Assembly (NCBI GenBank): GCA_944548615.1
Contig: OX155951.1
Span: 36,944,495-37,008,494, forward strand
Length of the DNA: 64,000 nt
Direction of reading: 5' to 3'
Source: Micropterix aruncella
Taxonomy: Eukaryota > Arthropoda > Insecta > Lepidoptera > Micropterigidae
Positions 1 to 15,400 of this stretch are shown piece after piece (the first letter of the stretch is position 1; the number at the start of each line of letters is the position of its first letter). The translations under genes were made by a program, and so were the position numbers. The notes beneath the pieces were generated by a model. That model ran no database searches. It saw only the letters and a list, made by a program, of their open reading frames with translations, and was not told the DNA's origin.

Positions 1-3294
<3,294 letters not shown>

Positions 3295-3471
3295 CTCGCC
3301 TGTCTCCTGGACGTGCGTAATGTTCGTTTTAATGCCGAGCGGCCAATCAACGTGGAGCATATCCTTGTTCAGTTGCAACAAAAATACAATCAGAACGAAT
3401 AAAGCATTGAACATAATGAACGCAAACACGGATTTGTTGCGCAGCTCGAGCAGGTCGTTCGCGATCCTAGC
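3295..3471 (-). CDS. CHS1: CHS exon 20b, mutually exclusive 177-bp exon
   Basis: 177 nt, phase 0-0. Acceptor CATTTTACAG, donor GGCGAG|GTATAG. It encodes [20 protein letters not shown], the same [14 protein letters not shown] membrane segment and [13 protein letters not shown]. It lies only 158 bp from exon 20a. The next constitutive exon (expected to begin near a YLQLEPIG motif) is not in the window. Confidence 0.95.
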
Positions 3472-6400
3472 CTGTAAAATGGTACAAACAAAACGGCACA
3501 TGGTGATTAGTACGAAGTGGTTAGTGGCCAACGCGGAGCGGGTGGCGCGGGCGCGCGGTGGGTCTTTATAAAAATGCGCGCCCGCGTCAGCCGTCCGCGT
3601 GTGGCCATAAAAAGAGTCTTAAACATTACCTCATGCGTCACACTCTCATAAGTTATATTGGTTTTGACTCCAAACGGCCACTTAACATGAAGGAGGTCCT
3701 TGTTGAGTTGCAGCAAGAAAACGATAAGGACGAACAAGGCGTTCAGCATAAAGAATCCGAAGACGGAACGATCCCGCAAGTCTTTCAAGTCTTTGGCTAT
3801 ACGGGCCTAAGTAGTTACACAGGGAAGAAACATGGTTAGATTGTAAAATCATCATGGTTATAAAAGCAAAGATATTTTCCATCCTTGCTGAAATAGTAAT
3901 AATAATTAGAAATTATTCAAATACCTAAAACTCTAAAATAATAAAAACCTATGGAATACTTTCCCCAAATAGGTGAAGGCCTTGAAAACATTGAAATATC
4001 ACACAGTAGAGTCAGGGGACATAGTAGAGTCAGGGGCAATGAGGAGTCGGACAGTCTCACATGACTAACCCCTCAATTCTTCGGCGTTTGGCTATTGGCA
4101 CAGGGATTAGCTAACCTCCCAATTCTTCAAAGGAAGCCATTAATACCATTGGCTGAGGACTGAAAGATAAATGAGGACCACTTTGCAAGACAGAAACAGA
4201 TATTGTGTTAAAGAAAGGTGTATTAAAACGAACAAATCTGAGACAATCAGGGCGAGCTATTAAGGAACGCACACTCAGACTAACTTACGCAGTTCGCGAT
4301 TCAGTCGACAAGCCTTATTAAGCCTCTGTGATGTCTTCCGCTGGGCATTTGCACTTTAGCAGGGCCGGGCCCACTAACCCAGCTTTATGGGTGTGGAGTC
4401 GCAGGGCTGAGTGTCCTGCGGCAGGTGTCGGAGGGCACCCAGTGCACTATTCGGCGCTCTCTCCTGAAGCAGGAGGCGTGGCTGTGCAACTAAGTTACGG
4501 AATACGGTAGGGCTTGTTAATAGGGCTCCACAAACTTCTTCACACTCTTGGGATAGTGGAAGACCGTGCATGCAGGGGCTGAAGAGCGAAAGAGCATTAG
4601 CTATCAGGAATGAAAAGTAATGGGTGCGGTAGCTATGGCCGATGTATACAGCTTCTGACCATTGTGGGCTCTGCAACTGGTCTCTCAGGTAGACTGGTTG
4701 CAGGACTTGTAGGTTGACAGTACTAACCGTTTATGGTAATAAGCTAGAATGGTCCTAAAAAATTACATATCTGTTTTGTAGGATTTGCCATCTCGACGGC
4801 TAGAATAGTCAATTTAATAAAGTTGGGGTAGTGGAGATTACATACTCCATACCATTTCCATAGAAGAGATTACACTAAATATCCTCCTTGAAGAATTCCT
4901 CGTAAAGTCGCAAAGATGTATATATTGATTATAATCTAACTATTAGCAGCTTATAATTTAACTGAAAGCTTGACCAAATTGGAGGAAGGTTATATAGTGG
5001 CATATGTACATGATATCTGGTAAACAATCACACTTGAATCTACTAGTGATGGGCGTGATTCTCAATTTTAAATCACGCAACAATCACGTTACTGGTATTT
5101 TTTCACGCGTGATAATAACTGCTACTCGTGATTTTCGTGATTGTACTGAAATGTACTGTGAAACGTTAAGTAACAAAGTTTCGTCAATGTGATAACTGAT
5201 AACAGAAACGCGCATTATATTTGCTTAATATTTATTAGTAATTAGAAGAATTAGCGTTCAGAAAGATTATCTCTCTTGCTCTTTTGGTGCTAAGCCGAGT
5301 TCGTCTTTCTGAAATAATGTTATTTTATTGCTTTAACAAATCATGAGCAAACTCATTTACACGAACGATTACGACACGAGCGATAACAGTGTCCAAATTC
5401 ATGCGACAACAGTGTCCAAATTCACGTTACGTACGAAATGAACGCGCCACTCATCAGTCATCGTCCAGCCGGCGCGGGCGTTCGCCCAGAACGAACGGCA
5501 AATCACTGATCCACTGATCGCCGATCACATCAAGAATGAACGAAACCAAATGAACGGTTCTATTCACCGATCATCGTTCAGTGGCGCGCCGCGCGGTCGT
5601 TCGACGGCGTTCAGTGAGAACGGCCAATCATTGATCATATAATCACGCGTGATCGGTCGCGTCGTAGCGGCGCCGAGTGATGGCAACGCGGTGCTGTTCG
5701 TAGCCGTGATTCAAATAGCATGTTCTTTCAAATTCTCGTAACGCGTTCTTCGTGATTGCAAATATCACACGTTATTGTTATTGCTATTCGTGATCACACC
5801 CATCACTAGAATCTACTAATGTAGTGTAAAAAGAGCAGAAAGCAAGACGTCTTACTGTCGACTCCATAAATGGTTATTTCAAATGCATCTCTTACTAAAG
5901 AAATAGCGTGGCTCCTACAACCCTTGTTCAAAAAGTATTCAATGTTTGGTCGACGAAAAAACCCTTTTTATACAAAATACATTTAGACAACAATTCTACG
6001 GGCCCCAGCTTATTCCTTTACAGGCGATTTGCAGTTTAGCTAATTTGAAATGGCATAGCTAGTGGTTTGAAGTAAAACTTGTAGATGGCAATGCTGTTTT
6101 GCCCCTAGGAACCAGTCAAAGCTGGTTGTACCCCAATTTTATCAGTGAAATGCTCATGGTGTCGTCCGTGAAAGCCTGTTGGATCTTGTAAATGGTTTCC
6201 ACTTGGGTATTGCCAAGCTTTTCTTACTTTTCATTCCTGATAAAACGAACAAATCTGAGACAATCAGGGCGAGCTATTAAGGAACGCACACTCAGACTAA
6301 CTTACGCAGTTCGCGATTCAGTCGACAAGCCTTATTAAGCCTCTGTGATGTCTTCCGCTGGGCATTTGCACTTTAGCAGGGCCGGGCCCACTAACCCAGC

Positions 6401-9400
6401 TTTATGGGTGTGGAGTCGCAGGGCTGAGTGTCCTGCGGCAGGTGTCGGAGGGCACCCAGTGCACTATTCGGCGCTCTCTCCTGAAGCAGGAGGCGTGGCT
6501 GTGCAACTAAGTTACGGAATACGGTAGGGCTTGTTAATAGGGCTCCACAAACTTCTTCACACTCTTGGGATAGTGGAAGACCGTGCATGCAGGGGCTGAA
6601 GAGCGAAAGAGCATTAGCTATCAGGAATGAAAAGTAATGGGTGCGGTAGCTATGGCCGATGTATACAGCTTCTGACCATTGTGGGCTCTGCAACTGGTCT
6701 CTCAGGTAGACTGGTTGCAGGACTTGTAGGTTGACAGTACTAACCGTTTATGGTAATAAGCTAGAATGGTCCTAAAAAATTACATATCTGTTTTGTAGGA
6801 TTTGCCATCTCGACGGCTAGAATAGTCAATTTAATAAAGTTGGGGTAGTGGAGATTACATACTCCATACCATTTCCATAGAAGAGATTACACTAAATATC
6901 CTCCTTGAAGAATTCCTCGTAAAGTCGCAAAGATGTATATATTGATTATAATCTAACTATTAGCAGCTTATAATTTAACTGAAAGCTTGACCAAATTGGA
7001 GGAAGGTTATATAGTGGCATATGTACATGATATCTGGTAAACAATCACACTTGAATCTACTAATGTAGTGTAAAAAGAGCAGAAAGCAAGACGTCTTACT
7101 GTCGACTCCATAAATGGTTATTTCAAATGCATCTCTTACTAAAGAAATAGCGTGGCTCCTACAACCCTTGTTCAAAAAGTATTCAATGTTTGGTCGACGA
7201 AAAAACCCTTTTTATACAAAATACATTTAGACAACAATTCTACGGGCCCCAGCTTATTCCTTTACAGGCGATTTGCAGTTTAGCTAATTTGAAATGGCAT
7301 AGCTAGTGGTTTGAAGTAAAACTTGTAGATGGCAATGCTGTTTTGCCCCTAGGAACCAGTCAAAGCTGGTTGTACCCCAATTTTATCAGTGAAATGCTCA
7401 TGGTGTCGTCCGTGAAAGCCTGTTGGATCTTGTAAATGGTTTCCACTTGGGTATTGCCAAGCTTTTGGTAAAGTTTAATACCATTTCTAATAAGTCCTTC
7501 CATCCATGACAGTCCGACTGACGCTCGCTAAACTTCCTTACTCATTTGCCAGCGATTGATGCTTTCAGAAGGCAGGAAAAAAATACACATCTTCAAGCAC
7601 TAAAGCACGCTTGCCATTATTCTTTTGATTGCGAGAAAAAATAAGGTTTGATACTTTTTTTGAAGAGACCGCGAAGCTATTTCAAAATCAGCTTTATACC
7701 TGTTCCTCTTTGTTAGAATCAATCGGGTACAAGTATTTGTCGATCATGTCCTTCCAGAATTGAGCTTCATTCGTCGACAAAAAGTCAACTTCGCCCTTTT
7801 TCAGCTCAGAATCTTCTATCCAGAAGGGATTGATAAGGTCGTCGCGTTCCTCCTGAAATATTAAAATTTTATGCATAATTGTTTGGTTTTTACAGCATCA
7901 GTCAACAAATATAAATGTTGCGAAAAATATTTCTGATAAGGTTAGGAGTTAAACAAAGCTGCATTATACCACCTCTGCTTCTTAAGTTATATTCGGAAAT
8001 TATTCTCAAGGAAACACGAATGTAATTGAAAGCGGCATCGAGGTCAATGGTATCAAAATCAAAAATGTAGGATATACCAATGATACTGTACAACAGCAGT
8101 GCAGAAGAACTCCAACCCATCATTGACAAAGTCAATAGAGTATGTGCCGAATATCGGTTGTATCCGAGCACAAAAAACCAAGTCTATAATAGTTAACAAA
8201 GTGCCTGTATTCAGTATTTAGTATTCATTATTCAATTTATTCATGATTAAAAGCATGAATTATGAATTAAATCTAATTATCGCATATTGGAATTCGTCAG
8301 TTGCTAGTAATATATTAATATATATAGATATAAAACTATTAAAGCATAAATATTATTTCGACAATAGCGTTGACTAAAGTCGGCTTTACACGGCAGACAA
8401 ATAAAATAAAAAAATAAAAAAATAGAGCTGAATCCATGTACATGACTATACATATAATATAGATAATTATTATAAGAATATTAATAGTCATCTTAGGCAT
8501 GGCTTAGAAATGCTCCTGCGATCATGGCTTAGAAAATTACACTTGTGAAGACTAAACGTATCGTTTACCTTGACAATTGGGCAAGCGCAAGAATATTCGC
8601 ATCAAAAGACCTAGATAAGGAACGATGATATCCTAAAGTATTTGAGAAAAAATGGAGTTATTGAAGTCACAAAAGATCCGTTGACTCGAATATTTTGCTA
8701 ATGTCATGGGACATCTAGAATGATACGACATCTTGTATCTTTTATATGAGAAGAAACAACCGAAAGAATAGATCTGGAATGAAGGAGAATATCATGTCTC
8801 CGGAATCTTTAAGACTGGTGTTAGAAATTCACCACATACATGTTACAAGCTGCATCCAAAAAAGTTGTTGCCCATATGATAGGCATTCTATAGCAAAACG
8901 GCACTAAAACAAGAAAATTGCTATGATAATCGTTGTTCTCTCTCTATCATTCCTTATTTCAATCTCTAATGTTCCTCGTTCAGATAGGTAGCTGTTCACC
9001 ATAATATAGAGGAGCTGAGATCCATTTTTGAGACCCATTTTGGAACACGCCTATTAGATCTGGATCTAGGAAGAAAATCGATTAGATAAAGCCCAGTAAA
9101 GAGTGACTAAATTATGTACTGTGTCAGTACATCATTTAAATTATGTAAGAGTCAATTACTTTAAAAATAAACTGCACTTGTTCCACAAAAACTGGCTTAT
9201 CAGCATTAGCTGCCTGCCTGTAAAATATATAACATAATATAATAATTAATTATTACCTTTGGTACAGTGGAAAGAGTCTCATTATCAGAGTCAAGATTCT
9301 GGTCATCCTCACCATCTTCGTTCACAGCGCCAAGGTGATGGTCTCTATGACCCACGGAAGTCCGGCGTCGTCCTACCACTGAGCTGTTTGGATCGACAAC

Positions 9401-12400
9401 CCTGTAAACAAAAACGATAAAAGAGAATGGGCATTTTGGGCCCACTTTTCCAATAGCTCCAAATCATACCGATCTAAAGATCTCTTTATGTAGAACATTT
9501 ATTACTAGACCGACTGATCTTAACTATGAGCCTCTTCTGAGTTATATTCTATTAAATATGACTAATTACCTGATATCCCCTAGGGCATCTAATACATCCA
9601 GGCAATGGCGGATCCAGGGGGGGGGGGGCTAAGGGGCTGAAGCCCCCCCAAAACAAATAAACAAACCTTTCAGATTTGTTACTGAACTGTATATTAAAAA
9701 TCTGTTAGTTCAGTCTAATTTAGTAGGTATAGGTACCTAATTTCTTAATGTAGTTGCACTACAGGTTTTTACGAATATTCTGGAATTATTGTTATTAACT
9801 GATATAGCTATTAGCGAGACCGACCCTCAGCCCCCCCCCCCCCCCCAATATAAATCCTGGATCCGCTACTGTCCAGGCATTGTATTTTTAATAACTCTTT
9901 GAACGAAAACTATCGCAGACTACCCGAAACGATAAAGTGCATATGATGTGTAAGTACAAACTATATATTCCTAAGAATACTTGAGTTTGTCAGCAGTATA
10001 TGGAAGGAAAATACTGAAATATTTTGCTTGATTTCTCGTGATTTCATTGCCGCTCTGTTTATTGAAGTATGTAATATGCTAAGGTCTGCTGTCCAGCATG
10101 GTGTGCCCAGTGTATGTACATCATAACATATGTACTATATTTTATGAATCTCTGCAAATAATATATTTTAAATAAATAATTGACACCATAGTAACATTAG
10201 GTTTCCGTGTAATTAGCCAGCTTAAGAAGATTCCGAACTCCAAAACTCCGAAACGGATCATAATTGAGGTAAATTGTAGTAGTGATAAATATTCGAGATA
10301 AATAGAACTTTCCAATGGTAAATACGATATTGTAAATGAAGAGGTGGGCCCAGCGCCCATATATTTTCGACCATTATCCTTTCGAACCTTAATTATTATC
10401 AACTTTCTTATATAAATATAAAACATACCTTTCAACCGATTCCAGTTTCTTCTGTAGTCTCTCCAATGAATTTGCTATGTGCAATAGCTGAACTTGTTCT
10501 TCGCTTCCTTTCGGATGTGTGCAGAACATGCACTTAAATAGACCAGCCAGAGAAAATTCCAAAGAGCCCTGCTCATTGTCTTTGCTGTTATTTTGCAAGA
10601 ATCCTAAGAGTGTCTTTTGCTTCACCTTTTTTTTTGCCTCCTCGGCTTCTTTTTTTTCTTGCTCTATTTCCTAAGGAAAGTCAACATATTGCTAAAGATA
10701 TTTTGAGTAGTAGAAACAAGGCAAGTATATACATAACTTCAACCATATTTTTATTCGTACATAAGTGAATTGAGTAAATGAATCGCTAACTGCAGAAAGA
10801 GAATATTTGTCAATTTGGAGAAACGTGTCCTTTAACTATCAACATGATTTGATTTTGAGTTAGGGTAAATAAGACAACAATGTAGTAACTACTAGTAAGA
10901 TTTTTAAGTAATAGGGTTACATAAGAATATTTTTCAGTACGCTGTATTTTTTATCTTTGGTAAAATTAAAAACAAGGCATTCTTTGGCTTTCTTCAGTTA
11001 ACGATTCAGATGTGACATTGTTTTTTTATGCTATGCATATGTTACGTGCTTTTAACCCTTGGAGTAAATGGTTATTTTCATGGATGCATCTGTCTCTTTT
11101 GCAGGATTTTCGGCGACATCGACCTTAAAGTACTATAACTACGAAACTACTACACCAATCATAAAAAGAACAACTGCACAATGATTGCATTAAAATTTCG
11201 AATATAGAATATTGAAATATCATTTTGTAAAACAATTAGATAATTATGAATAAATATGAGAACGTCAAAGAAGTGAAAAAAACGCGGAACCAGATCTGGT
11301 CGTATCATATTCAACGGATAATTGTTTCAGAACCAGATTTGGTCGTATCATACTTAAGGGGTTAAAACGAAGGTGAAGCTTTACTAGTAGGTAAAATGTG
11401 TGGATCCTAGTGGTTGACAGTCTAGTAGACAATAGCAGTGTTTAATTTACTGACCCTAAGTTATTTGTGTAATGTGGGGTGTTCTTTGAAACATCTAAAA
11501 ATCCAATAATATAATTTTTCAAGCAAAATTCAAAGAAATTCTAAGAATAATTTAAATTATACATCAGGCTGCTTCCTTTATTTTTAGTAATAGGTGAGAC
11601 CTTGATTTTTGAAAATTAATTGTCAAACTTCTAAGTATCAATAAAGCATTGAGATTTATATGCAATAAAGCAATGAAAAATATCATTAAAAGAATCATTG
11701 CATTCAATGCTAACACTTTTATTTATTTTAAAGGCATCACAATATAATCTGACCATCACAATATATATCTGTCCATCACAATATAAAGCAAGTTTTGAGT
11801 TTTTCAAAAAATATTGTTGATGACCCGGTATGTATATTGTCGATACTTAAAGTGTCCAAAACGTTTGCAGTAGTCAGCGGATGGACATTCTGCTGTTTGT
11901 ATAAAATCAAGGTAAAATCGGTCTGCCTCTCATTTGTCGAGTAAAAAATATAACACCATAGAGAATTTAACTGGCAATCAACCACTAGATGCCTAGCAAA
12001 GTAGTGACAAAATAAAACAAACCGCATACTTTGTTTAGCAAAATTAGTCTTTTGACATGTCAACGTGTCAATAACACTTGATTGGATTAGACTCGGTGAC
12101 GATCTGACCTGTCAAAAACACGAAACATTATCTAGAATCCACATGTTTTACCTAATGCCGAAACCATATGTATAGCTCTACTTATATTACTTACATTAAA
12201 ATATACACCATGCCCCGACTTAAAATCAAAAACTAAAACAGTCAACTTATGTAGAACCAAGAAAAAAACTGTGTGTCAGCTCCGTCGTGCGGCTGGAGTT
12301 AACTCTTTAAATGTGATTGACATTAAATATACAATAGGCTAAAAGGGTAAATAAATGCATCTCTTATAATACTGAAAACATGTATATACTTTAATCATAT

Positions 12401-15400
12401 ACAATTGCTTGCTTGCTTGATTAATTGATTGATGTATTGATTGATTCATTGATTGACTGACTGATTGCTTGATTGATTCATTGATTGATTGAACGTATAT
12501 TACTGTTATTATATATTAAGTATCTTATATTATGTTACGAAAAGGTATTTAATTTTGGAATATTCTCCTTAGATAGCGCTAACATTCATTCATTTACAAA
12601 AGCATGACGTTTCTTGTTAACGCTAGATTTACTACCCATGAAATTGCCGTATTTTAAATGGCTTGAAATGAAATCGATCCTTAAAGCGTAGATTCCAAAA
12701 ATTCAAAAAGCGATAAAAAAATGTTTTTGTCATTATGAGATTTTTAATTACAGGAGATTAAATTCTACACGAAAAACTCTATTGAAAATCATGTCTATTC
12801 TTTATGGTTTAGGCCTTTATAAACGAGAAAAAATATTGAATATACAAAGGTTTAAAATAAATATTTTATTTTCTCAGTAACAAAGTCCCAAACTCAAAAA
12901 AAGTTGTAAATGATTTTCTGTATATATATTTCCTGAATATATAAGAAGAAAAGAATCTACTGTTTAATATCATAAAAAATAGTAAAATATGTAAATCCAT
13001 TACCTCCCTCCCTCTCTTCTGCTCCACCTCCCTGGTGCCCCAAGTGACGTTATTCATATTGGTTAGAGAATAGATTATAAGCAAAAGATACATGCTTGGT
13101 ATTGTGATGTAATAAATGACGAGGTAGTAGAGGCAGTTGAACTCCTGAGGGTGTATAATGGCCGCAACGAGAAATGAGCCAAAAATAAAGATGAGAAATA
13201 TCGTAGAAGGAGCAAACCAACCGTCCTCCTCTATTTGATATACAACACCGACCAACACTGCCGTCATTACGAGGCCGTATATCACGGATATTATTGCCGC
13301 TACTATCAGCTGTGGTTAGTATAGGAAAAATAAGTAAGTTAGTAAATATTTAATAGTATTATTTGGCGGAAGCTCTTGTAATAAATATGTTCATTGTCAT
13401 GGGTTCCGATAGGAGCCACTCGAATTTGCAAGCTGGTAGATAATTTTGTGCTGGTCTTTAAAACGGGCTTTTTATTTCTAGTGCTACTGCCCCATCAATT
13501 TTGACTTATCAATGAACCTTCCTTTGTCTCAGTGCCGGATTAACCTCCCTAAGTAGCACAAATTGGTTATATAAGGATCACGGCAAGGTTTTCGCTACAA
13601 CTTTTAGTCACAAGAACTAGTAATATAGCAGTCATATAAATGTCTATATTACCAACGTCTATACCTTCGGGTTGGACGTAGAAGAAAAGCTGAGTAAACC
13701 TTTATACGACAAAATTACATGACAAAAAGGTAATATAAGCCAAATTGTTTTAAATGACACCTTTACATAGCTGAGAGTTCTATGCATTGATTTTACAATG
13801 GTTCTATGATTTTAATCAGCTTAAAGCTATATTCGGCACTTCTTATATGGCTTTTGTGCTTGTTGGGCTATGTAGAGACCCTTAGGCCATCCTTTGCACT
13901 TTTCAGGGTCCCCTTTGGGCTGTCAAACATTCTGTGGACGATATAGTGTATAATAGACAATTATACTGTTAGTCGGAGCAAAAAGTTTGTTAAACATTTT
14001 CACCTCAGAATTTCTCATTAAATTATATTTTTCTATCTATTAGAAGGGATTAAAAAAATATATTTTAATGATCTATTGTTGTGGGCCCCCTAAAAGGCAT
14101 GGGCCCGTAGGCCAGTGCCTGCTTGGCTTATTGGATAATCCAGTACTGTTTTGTCTCATCCAAAACAATATATGTAAACATTAATACACAACTGCATAAT
14201 AAAAAAAGTAGTGTAACATGTTCAGGGTTCATCATCTATGTATATTTTCCGTTTATTTATTCCATCATAACTTCTAAACGCTTAAACCGATTTAGAAGTG
14301 TGTGATATTGTTAGAATCATTATGTCATCCCAAGTGTCATAGGGTATAATACTTCATTGTCCAAATATTAAGTAAGTAGTTGTATAAATGTCCAAATGCC
14401 AATAAATTAACATAATTATATGTTGTTTGGTGTCAAATAAAAAGTCTGAGAGAATAAATTTCGGAAATATACATATATTTATATGGACGAAATCGTAAAC
14501 CACAAACATTTTATAAAAGAGCCATAGTAAAAATAATTATAAATACAATACCTAGTTCACTTTCTGTCGTGGCAGTTGAGTTTTTATTCTTTTTAATATT
14601 ATATTAACTTGTTTTTAAAAAAAAATAAAGATAGAAATCATGCCAGGCCACTGCATTAAGAGTGCTCCTCTAAGCTAATCTCCATCCCACCACAATAAGG
14701 TGTTTTCAACATTGTTGTTCATTATTTTTAAAGTTTTTTTTTAATGAAACATGTAAGAAACAAATTGATATGGGCTCAGATAGGCTAGCAAGATATATTC
14801 ATGGTTTAAAACAGAGAAAGAGCCGGTCCACACGATGCGGTGCAGCTGCGGCGCAGCGCCTGAGCAATACCAAAAACATTATAAAAAACATTAAAAAATG
14901 GTTTATTTCAATGTTATTGTTTTGTTTTATGTACAGAATGTCCCATGACCTAAAGGATTTTTAAAAAATATACCAATAATAGCATTTGTGAATAGTGGTT
15001 TTTACACGACTGTTCAACAAATTGTTGCAGTGTGGTGCCGCACCGCATCGACTGGACCGGCCCAAAGGGACTGGAGCGGGTCGTAAGATCTGAGACTAAA
15101 ATTGAGTAAAGAAAAATTGATCTAAGTGTGACTGCTTGAATCCAATTTACTTACAGAGCTTCCGCCGCATAGTACACAAAGAAAATCTTAGATCTAATAA
15201 GGATTTGCGATAAAAGACGAGTGATAAAAGACTTCTCTTGGAGGTGCAAAATTTCAGTTAGAACCAAATTTTAGCAGGAAAATGCAGAAATATTCAATGG
15301 AATCGTCAGAAATTATAGATATTGTTTTATTTTGTATTTATGTAACTAAAAAAAAAATATTTTTAAAATGTGGCAATTTTTTCTTTTCAAACATCCTCTA

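Larger units (their letters stand above)
3807..7699. other. CHS intron 19: tandem duplication with hAT insertion
   Basis: 3.9 kb. Holds the 1,226-bp tandem duplication (4224-6222 and 6241-7466) described separately. No exon-like coding sequence was seen; the short ORFs, repeated identically in both copies, are products of the duplication. Confidence 0.7.

Noticed and set aside
4328..6693. Identical ORFs of 60 and 100 codons at 4.3-4.7 and 6.3-6.7 kb, both strands
   Set aside because: Their repetition comes from the tandem duplication; no codon bias, domain or splice context.
13004..13309. Exon 16b as part of a separate, nested second chitin synthase gene
   Set aside because: No CHS2-like versions of neighbouring exons are found on either side, and its phase and length fit exactly into this gene.
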